13,957 nt of DNA from Hadesarchaea archaeon. GTDB taxonomy: Archaea > Hadarchaeota > Hadarchaeia > Hadarchaeales > Hadarchaeaceae. Location: NCBI GenBank assembly GCA_029880065.1, contig JAOUPD010000022.1:1-13957 (forward strand), read 5' to 3'. Below the pieces are notes generated by a model, which saw only the letters and a program-made list of their open reading frames with translations, was not told the DNA's origin and searched no databases. Made by a program: the position numbers and the translations under genes. Below, in pieces: positions 1 to 7,857 of the stretch; position 1 is the stretch's first letter; each line of letters opens with the position of its first letter.

Positions 1-55
1 TTAACCGACCTCTCATTTAGAAAGTCTTAAATGCGCTTCCGATGATTTTAAATAG

Positions 56-70
56 CGAAAAGTATAAAAG
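56..70 (+). promoter_or_regulatory. BRE/TATA promoter for tRNA-Lys and probably the RNA polymerase operon
   Basis: A purine-rich stretch (cgaaaag) runs into TATAAAAG at 63-70, a good match to an archaeal TFB-recognition element plus TATA box. The TATA centre lies about 27 nt before the first base of the mature tRNA-Lys, the usual distance to a transcription start. A second A/T block, TTTTAAAT at 46-53, could be an alternative box. Only 25 nt separate the tRNA from rpoH and they contain no TATA-like sequence, so this is the nearest visible promoter for the polymerase operon too. The assignment rests on motif and spacing only. Confidence 0.6.
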
Positions 71-92
71 AAGAGTTCAAGCCGCTTTCTTG

Positions 93-167
93 GGGCCCGT
101 AGCGCAGTCTGGCTAGCGCACCGGCCTTTTAAGCCGGGTGTCGAGGGTTCGAATCCCTCCGGGCCCG
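93..167 (+). tRNA. tRNA-Lys (anticodon TTT)
   Basis: A complete cloverleaf folds by eye. The acceptor stem GGGCCCG (93-99) pairs with CGGGCCC (160-166), followed by discriminator G167. The D stem is GCGC/GCGC (102-105 with 116-119). The anticodon stem CCGGC/GCCGG (121-125 with 133-137) encloses loop CTTTTAA, with anticodon TTT at 128-130. The T stem GAGGG/CCCTC (143-147 with 155-159) encloses TTCGAAT. CCA is not encoded and there is no intron. The anticodon reads the lysine codons AAA and AAG. The gene sits 25 nt before rpoH on the same strand, so the two are probably co-transcribed and separated by tRNA 3' processing. Confidence 0.97.
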
Positions 168-192
168 TTGTTAGGCGGTGTGTGGGGAGGGT

Positions 193-435
193 ATGCCAGC
201 TAAATTTGACGTTGGGCAGCACGTGCTCGTGCCAAAACATGAGATATTATCGAAGGAGAAGGCGCAAGAGGTCCTTCAGCGTTACAAGATTTTTCCCCAC
301 CAGCTCCCACTTATCAAAAGTTCCGATTCCGCCGCTAAAGCCATAGGGGCCAAGTCCGGAGACATCCTCAAAATCACCCGTAACAGTCCCACAGCGGGAA
401 AAGCCGTCGTGTACAGGTATGTGATCGAGAAGTAG
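193..435 (+). CDS. rpoH: DNA-directed RNA polymerase subunit H (RpoH/Rpb5-like)
   Basis: A small polymerase subunit of 80 residues, homologous to the C-terminal domain of eukaryotic Rpb5, located at the lower jaw of the enzyme near downstream DNA. Visible family signatures are HVLVPKHEIL near the N-terminus, a central QLPLIKSSD segment, and the C-terminal IGAKSGDILKITRNSP and VYRYVIEK. The start is placed at ATG 193 because archaeal RpoH proteins normally begin a few residues before the VPKHEI motif. An in-frame GTG at 178 would add five residues. GGAGG at 186-190 is only 2 nt from the ATG, so the ribosome binding site may instead be GGTG further upstream. It is the first protein gene of the polymerase operon, with rpoB starting 8 nt after its TAG stop. 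Confidence 0.95.
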   Translation: MPAKFDVGQHVLVPKHEILSKEKAQEVLQRYKIFPHQLPLIKSSDSAAKAIGAKSGDILKITRNSPTAGKAVVYRYVIEK

Positions 436-443
436 GTGGTGGC

Positions 444-3400
444 ATGCAGGACACTTGGCCTTTAGTAGAGGCTTTCTTCAAGGAAAAGGGGCTTGTGAGG
501 CAACACCTAGACTCCTACAATGAATTCATCGAGCGTGGTATCCAGCGTGTCATCGACGGAATAGGTGGCGTAGATATCGATATCGCGGGCGTCAATGTCA
601 AGTTTGGTCAGGTGAGATTAGGTAGCCCCTCGGTGAAAGAAGCCGATGGGTCCCGTCCAGAAATATTTCCGAGCGAGGCGAGATTGCGAAATCTCAGCTA
701 CACTGCACCGATTTATCTTGAAGTGCGTCTTATCACGCAGGGAAAGGAACAGCCCACAGACGAAGTGTATATCGGTGAGCTGCCAGTAATGCTCAAGTCA
801 AAGCTCTGCAGGCTTAGTGAAAAGAGCGAGGATGAACTGATAGCTGCCGACGAGGACCCTCTAGATCCTGGGGGCTATTTCATCGTCAATGGTTCGGAGC
901 GCGTGATCGTCACCCAAGAGGATCTTGCGTCGAACTCGATTTTGGTGGAGCGAGATGAGCGCATGGGTACAGCGGTAGCGAAGGTCTTCTCAACCCAGCG
1001 CGGTTTTCGGGCACTCGTCGTGGTCGAGCGGAAGCGCGATGGCCTGTTGCGCGTCTCGTTTCCCGCCGTTCCAGGACAAGTACCGCTCGTGGTTCTGATG
1101 CGTGCCTTGGGACTCGAGAGCGATCGCGAGATCGTCGAAGCTGTTTCTGATGACCAAGAACTCATTCGTGAACTCTTCGAGAACCTACAGGAAGCGGTTG
1201 AAGTAAAAACGCGCGAGGATGCACTCGACTTGATAGGGAAGCGAGTGGCAATAGGGCAGACCAAGGAATACCGGCTGGAGCGGGCACAAGAGGTGTTAGA
1301 CAGGTACCTTTTACCACACATAGGCCCCCGCCCAAAGGACCGCATCGGTAAGGTGTACTATCTAGGTAGGATGGCTGAGCAGGTGATAGAACTTGCACTC
1401 GGTCGGAGAGATGTAAACGATAAGGACCACTATGCAAACAAACGGCTGAAGCTAGCGGGTGATTTGCTTGAGAACGTGTTCAGGCTAGCTTTCCTCAATC
1501 TTACCCGGGACATCAAATATCAGCTTGAGCGGGCAAATGCGAGGGGCAGGGAACTCAACGTCAAGACTGCGGCGCGTGCAGACGTGCTGACTGAACGAAT
1601 CCGGCACGCTTTGGCCACCGGCAACTGGCCGGGTGGACGATCCGGGGTGAGCCAGCTCTTAGACCGGACGAACTACATTGCCGCCATCTCACACCTGCGT
1701 CGCGTCGTCTCTCCCCTGAGCCGGAGCCAGCCTCACTTCGAGGCACGTGACCTCCACCCGACGCACTGGGGAAAGATTTGTCCGTGCGAGACTCCGGAGG
1801 GCCCGAACTGTGGGCTTGTGAAAAATCTCGCGCTGATGGCCGAGATCTCGACAGGGACCGAAGAGGGGAAGGGCGAGCGACTCTTGTACAAGCTTGGTGT
1901 CATAAAGATTCAGAAGGGTAGCGAGCACAAGGGCAAGAGTGTCGTTTATATCAACGGGCGATTAATCGGCATAGCCGAAAATGGGCAAATGCTTGTGGAG
2001 GAATTCAGGCGTCATCGTCGTAAGGGGAGCGTCGATGAGCAAATCAACATAGCATATAGGGAGGACACAAACGAGGTGCGGATAAACACGGACGCCGGCC
2101 GAGTGCGCAGACCAGTGATTGTCGTCGAGGGCGGGAAATCCCTTCTGGCCGATGAGTACATCGAGAAGGTCAAGGATGGTGAACTCACTTGGCGCGACCT
2201 GATTCGGGAGGGCATAATTGAGTACTTAGACGCCGAGGAGGAGGAAAACTCTTTTATCGCGATCTCGCAACAGGAGCTGACGCCCGAACACACCCACTTT
2301 GAGCTTCACCAGCTAGCGATCTTGGGGATAAGCGCAGCCCTCATTCCCTACGCCGAACACAATCAATCACCGCGGAATACTTACGGCGCGAACATGGCCA
2401 AACAGGCGCTCGGGGTTGGGGTAACCAATATTCACAACCGTGTGGATACGCGGAGTCACTTTTTACACTACCCACAAGTCCCACTTATCTGGACCAAGGT
2501 GATGGACGCGGTTGGCTTCGACCGCAGGGCCGCTGGGCAGAACGTTGTGGTGGCAATCGCGACCTACGGCGGCTACAACATGGAAGATGCTCTCATCGTC
2601 AACAAAGATTCCATTGATCGTGGCTTTGGGAGAACGACGTTTTACAGGGCTTACGAAGCAGAGGAAGGCAGGTATCTTGGGGGACAAGAGGACAAGTTCG
2701 AGATCCCAAGCGAGGAGATCCGAGGGTATGCTGACGCGAGCCTCTACCGGAACCTCGGGGAAGATGGGATAACTGAGATTGAATCCGAAGTTCGGGGCGA
2801 GGATGTATTGATCGGGCGGACAAGCCCACCGAGATTCTTAGAGGAGATAGACGAGTTCGGCATCGCAGTCGAGCATGGACGTCGGGAAAGTTCGATAAGA
2901 GTCAGACCCAGCGAGGGAGGGATCGTTGACATGATTCTCATGAGCACGACGTCTGAAGGAAACAAACTCGTGAGGGCGCGGGTCAGAGATTTGCGCATAC
3001 CGGAGATTGGGGACAAGCTTGCGTCTAGGCATGGTCAGAAGGGAGTCATTGGAATCGTCCTCGATAGCTCGGACATGCCATTCACCGAAAGTGGGATAGT
3101 GCCTGATGTTATCATCAACCCGCACGCCATCCCTTCACGCATGTCGGTAGGACAGTTGCTGGAGATGATTGCCGGTAAAGGCGGAGCGATCGCTGGGCAA
3201 CGAATTGATGGCACGCCGTTCGCGGGAATGTCGGAAAAGCAAATGCGCGAAATGCTTCAAGCTTGCGGGTTCATGCATACAGGTAAGGAGGTCATGTATA
3301 ACGGGGTTACTGGTGAAATGATTCCCACGGACATCTTCATCGGCGTCTGTTATTATCAAAAGCTTCACCATATGGTTGCGGACAAAATCCATGCTCGCTC

Positions 3401-3746
3401 TCGAGGGCCGGTACAGGTTCTGACCCATCAGCCGACCGAGGGTAGAGCGCGCGAAGGAGGGTTGCGCTTCGGCGAAATGGAACGTGACTGTTTGATTGGC
3501 CATGGTGCAGCGATGTTGCTGAAGGAGCGCCTCTTGGACGCCTCGGATAGATACACCAGCCTGATATGCGGCAAATGCGGCAGTTTTGCGATTTACGACA
3601 GGCGGCGAGATCGTACGTACTGCCCAGTTTGTGATGAAGACTCGGAGATTTACGGGGTGGAGATATCCTACGCGTTCAAGTTACTCATCGACGAGCTTAA
3701 GTCGATGTGTATGTCGCCACGCTTGCGGCTGAAGGATAGGGCCTAG
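444..3746 (+). CDS. rpoB: DNA-directed RNA polymerase subunit B, unsplit (RpoB)
   Basis: The second-largest catalytic subunit (1100 residues), forming one side of the DNA cleft and part of the active site. The N-terminus (WPLVEAFFKEKGLVRQHLDSYN) is typical of archaeal B. Conserved blocks follow in order: the fork-region HWGKICPCETPEGPNCGL around residues 440-457, MEDALIVNKDSIDRG near 712, GDKLASRHGQKG near 856 (a segment lining the active centre), INPHAIPSRMSVGQ near 892, and EGGLRFGEMERD near 1003. A C-terminal zinc-ribbon site uses C1042, C1045, C1060 and C1063. The length equals a full archaeal B, so it is not divided into B'' and B' as in many methanogens. ATG 444 follows a GGTGGT motif that overlaps the rpoH stop. 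C448, in the CPCETPEG motif, is unusual. It is in the same reading frame as rpoA1, separated by TAG. Confidence 0.98.
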   Translation: MQDTWPLVEAFFKEKGLVRQHLDSYNEFIERGIQRVIDGIGGVDIDIAGVNVKFGQVRLGSPSVKEADGSRPEIFPSEARLRNLSYTAPIYLEVRLITQGKEQPTDEVYIGELPVMLKSKLCRLSEKSEDELIAADEDPLDPGGYFIVNGSERVIVTQEDLASNSILVERDERMGTAVAKVFSTQRGFRALVVVERKRDGLLRVSFPAVPGQVPLVVLMRALGLESDREIVEAVSDDQELIRELFENLQEAVEVKTREDALDLIGKRVAIGQTKEYRLERAQEVLDRYLLPHIGPRPKDRIGKVYYLGRMAEQVIELALGRRDVNDKDHYANKRLKLAGDLLENVFRLAFLNLTRDIKYQLERANARGRELNVKTAARADVLTERIRHALATGNWPGGRSGVSQLLDRTNYIAAISHLRRVVSPLSRSQPHFEARDLHPTHWGKICPCETPEGPNCGLVKNLALMAEISTGTEEGKGERLLYKLGVIKIQKGSEHKGKSVVYINGRLIGIAENGQMLVEEFRRHRRKGSVDEQINIAYREDTNEVRINTDAGRVRRPVIVVEGGKSLLADEYIEKVKDGELTWRDLIREGIIEYLDAEEEENSFIAISQQELTPEHTHFELHQLAILGISAALIPYAEHNQSPRNTYGANMAKQALGVGVTNIHNRVDTRSHFLHYPQVPLIWTKVMDAVGFDRRAAGQNVVVAIATYGGYNMEDALIVNKDSIDRGFGRTTFYRAYEAEEGRYLGGQEDKFEIPSEEIRGYADASLYRNLGEDGITEIESEVRGEDVLIGRTSPPRFLEEIDEFGIAVEHGRRESSIRVRPSEGGIVDMILMSTTSEGNKLVRARVRDLRIPEIGDKLASRHGQKGVIGIVLDSSDMPFTESGIVPDVIINPHAIPSRMSVGQLLEMIAGKGGAIAGQRIDGTPFAGMSEKQMREMLQACGFMHTGKEVMYNGVTGEMIPTDIFIGVCYYQKLHHMVADKIHARSRGPVQVLTHQPTEGRAREGGLRFGEMERDCLIGHGAAMLLKERLLDASDRYTSLICGKCGSFAIYDRRRDRTYCPVCDEDSEIYGVEISYAFKLLIDELKSMCMSPRLRLKDRA

Positions 3747-3755
3747 GTGATGATT

Positions 3756-6383
3756 ATGATGCACATCCCCAAATTAATCGACCGCATGGACTTCGGCTTG
3801 ATGTCGCCAGAGGAGATACGAAAAATTTCGGTGACGAAAGTTGTCACTGCTGACACCTACGATGAAGATGGTTATCCCATAGAGCGGGGACTCATGGACT
3901 CTCGCCTCGGCGTGATTGACCCGGGTCTGAAGTGCCGAACCTGTGGCGCGCGGTCAGGCGATTGCCCAGGTCATTTCGGTCACATCGAGTTGGCGCGTCC
4001 CGTCATCCATGTGGGCTACGTGGACGCAATCTACAACTGCCTTCGTGCGACATGTAGAAAATGTGGTAGAATATTGTTATCGGAGTCAAAACTTGAGGAA
4101 TATCTCAAAAGGATCAAGGAGATGAGGGAGGTTGGATGGAAATGGTGGGGGATGACAAATGAAATCGTTAAGAGCGCCTCAACCACAGAGAAGTGCCCCT
4201 ACTGTGAAGAAAAACAGGCTGCACTGAAGCTTGAAAAACCTACCGGATTTGTCGAAAGCAAAAACCGCCTTACGCCCAGCGATGTACGGGAGAGGCTTGA
4301 GCGCATAACGAATGAGGATGCGATGTTATTGGGGATAAATTCTAAAATTGCTAGACCGGAGTGGATGATCTTAACGGCTTTGCCTATTCCCTCTGTGACA
4401 GTCAGACCGAGCATAACACTTGAGTCTGGGGCACGATCCGAAGACGACCTCACCCACAAGATAGTGGACATCATACGGATTAACCAGCGCTTGAGTGAAA
4501 ATATCGAAGCTGGTGCCCCTCACCTAATTGTCGAGGATCTCTGGGAGCTGTTGCAGTATCACGTCACGACATATTTCGACAACGGGGTTTCTGGTATCCC
4601 TCCAGCGCGACACAGATCGGGTCGCGTTCTGCGCACGCTTGCTCAGCGCCTGCGCGGGAAAGAGGGGCGCTTCCGCGGGAACCTCTCGGGCAAGCGTGTC
4701 GACTTCTCCGCACGCACGGTCATCTCTCCGGATCCGAACATCAGCATCAACGAGATAGGTGTGCCTGAATATATCGCGAGGATTCTGAGCATACCCGTTC
4801 GTGCGACCAAGCACAATATTGAGGATCTCCGCAACCTAGTCCGCCGGGGACCCGACATTTATCCGGGTGCGAACTGCTTGATAAGTTCTGATGGCAAACG
4901 CTACGACCTGCGCTATGCTGATTGTGAGGAACTAGCGAAAACCCTCGAGCCGGGATTCATAGTCGAGCGGCACATGATGAACGGTGGTATCTTGCTATTT
5001 AACCGTCAGCCATCTCTCCACCGCATGTCGATAATGGCCCACGAGGTTAAGGTCCTACCTGGGCGCACTTTCAGGCTCAACCTAAGCGTTTGCCCGCCCT
5101 ACAATGCCGACTTCGATGGCGATGAGATGAACGTGCACGCTCCCCAACGCGAGGAGGCCCAGGCCGAGGCTCGTATTCTGATGAGGGTTCAGGAGCAGAT
5201 CCTCTCGCCACGATTTGGGGGCCCGATTATAGGGGGCATCCAGGACCATATAACGGGCGCATACCTGCTCACGCGTAAAGGCACGCTGCTGACGAGAGAA
5301 CAAAGCCAACAGCTCTTGGCGACTGCGGGGGTGTTCGCCAGTCTGCCTAAGCCAGCAGTCAAAGAAAAGGGCGTCGAGTATTGGGCTGGCAAACAAGTCT
5401 TCAGCATGCTTCTTCCTAGGGGACTGAATTTGACATTCAAGGCCAAGATATGTGAGAACTGCACCCGCTGCAAGAAAGAGGAGTGCGAAATCGATGCGTA
5501 CGTGGTCATACGGGACGGGCAGTTGCTCCGCGGGGTTATGGACGCGCGGAGCTACAAGGCGCTCGACCGATGTGAGGTGTTAGACCGGATTGTCAAAGAT
5601 TACGGTACGACGGCTGCCCGGGAATTTTTGGATCGGGTAACAAAGCTCTCGATTGCCGCCGCAGTCATGTTTGGGTTCACAACGAGCATTGATGATGAAG
5701 ACATCCCGCCCGAGGCAAAGGAGCGGATAAGCGAGGTGCTCGATGATGCGCGAGAGAAAGTGAACAAACTGATTGAGGTTTACAATGCCGGAGAGCTCGA
5801 GCCATTTCCCGGCCGATCACTCCGAGAAACACTCGAGATGCGCATAATGGAGGTGCTCGCGGAGAGCAGGGACCGAACGGGAGAGATAGCTGAGAAATAT
5901 CTCGGTCTTGACAATCCTGCCGTCATCATGGCTAGAACTGGCGCGCGCGGCAGCATGCTCAACCTCACGCAGATGACGGCTTGCGTTGGGCAGCAGTCCG
6001 TCCGGGGAGAACGTCTGAGTCGAGGCTACAGGGGGCGCACCCTGCCCCATTTCAAGTCCGGGAACCTCGGCGCGGAAGCCCGCGGATTCGTAAGTTCCAG
6101 CTACAAGGATGGCCTCAAGCCACTTGAGTTTTTCTTCCATGCTATGGGTGGGAGAGAGGGCTTGGTCGATACCGCAGTTCGAACTGCGCAGAGCGGCTAC
6201 ATGCAGCGTCGCCTAATCAATGCCCTCCAAGACCTTCGCGTCGAGAACGATGGGACAGTACGCGATGATCGGGGTGCGGTGGTGCAGTTCGTGTATGGCG
6301 AGGACGGAGTCGACCCGGCGCGCAGTGACAATGGAAAAGCCGTCAATGTTGAAAAAATAATCGAGCGAGTTGTTGGGGGGTAG
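3756..6383 (+). CDS. rpoA1: DNA-directed RNA polymerase subunit A' (RpoA1)
   Basis: The N-terminal part of the largest catalytic subunit (875 residues from this start), holding the Mg2+ active site. A first zinc site is C60-x2-C63-x6-C70-x2-H73. A second is probably C100/C103 with C147/C150. GNLSGKRVDFSART and RQPSLHRMSIMAH precede the catalytic loop NADFDGDEMN, whose aspartates are residues 452, 454 and 456. The bridge-helix region (LKPLEFFFHAMGGREGLVDTAV) lies near the C-terminus. An extra cluster, C566-x2-C569-x2-C572-x4-C577, sits between them. In-frame starts exist at GTG 3747 and ATG 3750, 3756 and 3759. ATG 3756 is preferred because GGTGA at 3746-3750, matching the 16S 3' end, lies 5 nt upstream; 3759 is nearly as good. 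It ends in TAG, three bases before rpoA2 and in the same frame. Confidence 0.97.
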   Translation: MMHIPKLIDRMDFGLMSPEEIRKISVTKVVTADTYDEDGYPIERGLMDSRLGVIDPGLKCRTCGARSGDCPGHFGHIELARPVIHVGYVDAIYNCLRATCRKCGRILLSESKLEEYLKRIKEMREVGWKWWGMTNEIVKSASTTEKCPYCEEKQAALKLEKPTGFVESKNRLTPSDVRERLERITNEDAMLLGINSKIARPEWMILTALPIPSVTVRPSITLESGARSEDDLTHKIVDIIRINQRLSENIEAGAPHLIVEDLWELLQYHVTTYFDNGVSGIPPARHRSGRVLRTLAQRLRGKEGRFRGNLSGKRVDFSARTVISPDPNISINEIGVPEYIARILSIPVRATKHNIEDLRNLVRRGPDIYPGANCLISSDGKRYDLRYADCEELAKTLEPGFIVERHMMNGGILLFNRQPSLHRMSIMAHEVKVLPGRTFRLNLSVCPPYNADFDGDEMNVHAPQREEAQAEARILMRVQEQILSPRFGGPIIGGIQDHITGAYLLTRKGTLLTREQSQQLLATAGVFASLPKPAVKEKGVEYWAGKQVFSMLLPRGLNLTFKAKICENCTRCKKEECEIDAYVVIRDGQLLRGVMDARSYKALDRCEVLDRIVKDYGTTAAREFLDRVTKLSIAAAVMFGFTTSIDDEDIPPEAKERISEVLDDAREKVNKLIEVYNAGELEPFPGRSLRETLEMRIMEVLAESRDRTGEIAEKYLGLDNPAVIMARTGARGSMLNLTQMTACVGQQSVRGERLSRGYRGRTLPHFKSGNLGAEARGFVSSSYKDGLKPLEFFFHAMGGREGLVDTAVRTAQSGYMQRRLINALQDLRVENDGTVRDDRGAVVQFVYGEDGVDPARSDNGKAVNVEKIIERVVGG
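5451..5486 (+). other. Extra four-cysteine cluster within RpoA1
   Basis: Residues 566-577 of A' (numbered from ATG 3756) read as C-x2-C-x2-C-x4-C inside KICENCTRCKKEECEIDAY. This is separate from the two N-terminal zinc sites of the subunit and lies about 110 residues after the catalytic aspartates. The spacing could bind Zn2+ or a cluster. I believe related cysteine-rich segments occur in some other euryarchaeal A' subunits, but I could not check this here. Confidence 0.6.
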
Positions 6384-6386
6384 TGC

Positions 6387-7568
6387 ATGGCGGGCGTCTC
6401 TCCTGATACAATAAAGACTGAAGTTCGCAAGCTGGATGGTGTGGTTCCCGAAGCAGTGGTTAAGGGGCTAGAGGGGAGCTTACTGCGCGTGGGTAAAGAA
6501 CGAGCGATAACACGCGAACAACTCGGCGAAATAATCAAAGGCGTCAATCAGGCATATGTAAATGCCATGGTCGAGCCCGGGGAGGCCGTCGGCACAGTAG
6601 CTGCACAATCAATTGGCGAGCCGGGCACCCAGATGACGTTGCGGACCTTCCACTATGCGGGAGTAGCCGAGTTGAACGTAACGTTGGGACTCCCTAGATT
6701 GATCGAAATCGTCGATGCGAGACGGGTCCCTTCAGCTGCCCTAATGACGATTTACCTAAAGGAGAAGTACGCCAAGAGTAAGGAGAAAGCACGCGAATTC
6801 GCCCAAAAGATCGAAATGACCACGGTTGAGGATGTCGTCCTACAGACCGAGATGGACCTCATTAACATAGTTTTCGTCCTCACCCTTGACCGTTCCCGTA
6901 TGCAGCGAAGGGAGTTAACTCCTTCAAAGGTGGTCTCCACAATCAAGGGAGCGCTGAAGGTGGATGCATTGATTGATGGTTATAAACTGCGTATAAAACC
7001 GACAACCCAGAGCTTATCTGAGTTGCGTAGGCTCGCTTCGAAAATAAGGGCACTGCCACTCCACGGCGTTAAGGGAATCAACAGGGTGGTCGTGAAGATG
7101 GAGGATAATGAATATGTTGTTTATACTGAGGGCTCCAACTTATCTGAAATCTTGGCAATGCCAGAGGTGGACCAGACAAGGACCTCGACCAATAACGTCC
7201 ACGAAATCGAGGCGGTTCTTGGCGTGGAGGCGGCACGCAACGCTATAATTGATGAGGCGAGAAAAACGCTTGATGAGCAAGGGCTCGATGTGGACGTGAG
7301 GCACATCATGCTGGCTGCCGATATGATGACCGCATCGGGCACGGTGAAACAGATGGGCAGGCACGGAGTCAGCGGTGGAAAGGCCAGTGTGCTCGCGCGG
7401 GCCTCATTCGAAATCACGACTAAGCACCTTTTAGAGGCGTGTGTCCACGGAGAGAGCGACAGGCTCGACGGCATAATCGAAAATGTCATCGCGGGGCAGC
7501 CAATTCCGTTAGGGACGGGTTCAGTGGAGCTAGCGATGCGGAGGGAAGGGGAAAGTGGACGTAAGTAA
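6387..7568 (+). CDS. rpoA2: DNA-directed RNA polymerase subunit A'' (RpoA2)
   Basis: The C-terminal part of the largest subunit (393 residues), completing the catalytic centre together with A'. The trigger loop is unmistakable: VGTVAAQSIGEPGTQMTL and then RTFHYAGVAELNV, with the substrate-contacting histidine at residue 89. GLPRLIEIVDARR follows directly. The middle of the protein is the variable jaw/cleft region. The C-terminal block contains VLGVEAARNAIIDE, DVRHIMLAADMMTASG and RASFEITTKHLLEA, all typical of archaeal A''. The length is normal and no intein is visible. ATG 6387 is preceded by a G-rich run in the last codons of rpoA1 that can act as the ribosome binding site. The last 14 bases overlap rpl30e, which points to translational coupling. 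Confidence 0.98.
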   Translation: MAGVSPDTIKTEVRKLDGVVPEAVVKGLEGSLLRVGKERAITREQLGEIIKGVNQAYVNAMVEPGEAVGTVAAQSIGEPGTQMTLRTFHYAGVAELNVTLGLPRLIEIVDARRVPSAALMTIYLKEKYAKSKEKAREFAQKIEMTTVEDVVLQTEMDLINIVFVLTLDRSRMQRRELTPSKVVSTIKGALKVDALIDGYKLRIKPTTQSLSELRRLASKIRALPLHGVKGINRVVVKMEDNEYVVYTEGSNLSEILAMPEVDQTRTSTNNVHEIEAVLGVEAARNAIIDEARKTLDEQGLDVDVRHIMLAADMMTASGTVKQMGRHGVSGGKASVLARASFEITTKHLLEACVHGESDRLDGIIENVIAGQPIPLGTGSVELAMRREGESGRK

Positions 7569-7857
7569 GGAGATACGCCAAGCGGTTGACACCGGCAATG
7601 TTATCTTGGGCACAGATAAATCTCGGAAGGTTCTCAAGATCGGGCAGGCAAAATTGGTAATCGTGTCATCGAACTGCCGATCGGAAGTTTTGGAGGATAT
7701 CAGACGTTATTCAGGGTTAGCAAATATTCCTGTTCACATTTTCGCTGGGGACAGCGCGGAGCTGGGGCTCGCCTGCGGCAAGCCATTTTTGGTGAGCGTG
7801 CTTGCGGTCCTAGAGCCGGGAGTTTCGAACATTCTTAGTCTGGGGAAAACGAAATGA
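7555..7857 (+). CDS. rpl30e: 50S ribosomal protein L30e
   Basis: A 100-residue member of the L7Ae/L30e RNA-binding family, a large-subunit protein that usually binds kink-turn RNA. Signatures are the N-terminal helix DVSKEIRQAVDTGNVILGTDKSRKVL, then AKLVIVSSNC, followed by NIPVHIFAGDSAELGLACGKPF and a final hydrophobic strand SVLAVLEPG. The start is GTG at 7555, preceded by GGAGGG at 7540-7545 inside rpoA2. No alternative start gives a family-like N-terminus. It overlaps rpoA2 by 14 bases, and its TGA stop shares bases with the nusA ATG. The position between rpoA2 and nusA is the standard archaeal arrangement and supports the call over other L7Ae-family proteins. Confidence 0.95.
   Translation: MDVSKEIRQAVDTGNVILGTDKSRKVLKIGQAKLVIVSSNCRSEVLEDIRRYSGLANIPVHIFAGDSAELGLACGKPFLVSVLAVLEPGVSNILSLGKTK

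Noticed and set aside
13..240. A 75-codon open frame on the minus strand across the tRNA-Lys region
   Set aside because: It is an antisense translation of the tRNA (giving the familiar GFEPSTPGLKG-like string) plus the start of rpoH. It has no ribosome binding site and no family resemblance.
573..584. Perfect 12-base palindrome GATATCGATATC in rpoB
   Set aside because: It encodes a VDIDIA-like stretch in the normal reading frame. One palindrome of this size in coding sequence is plausible by chance and has no partner sites.
3747..3755. rpoA1 starting at GTG 3747 or ATG 3750
   Set aside because: These codons lie inside the GGTGATG sequence that best matches the 16S anti-Shine-Dalgarno. Starts at 3756 or 3759 have correct spacing and a typical A' N-terminus.
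6375..6380. Six-G run at the end of rpoA1 as a programmed frameshift site joining A' and A''
   Set aside because: A' and A'' are already in the same frame, so a shift would not fuse them. The run is better explained as glycine codons that also serve as the rpoA2 ribosome binding site.
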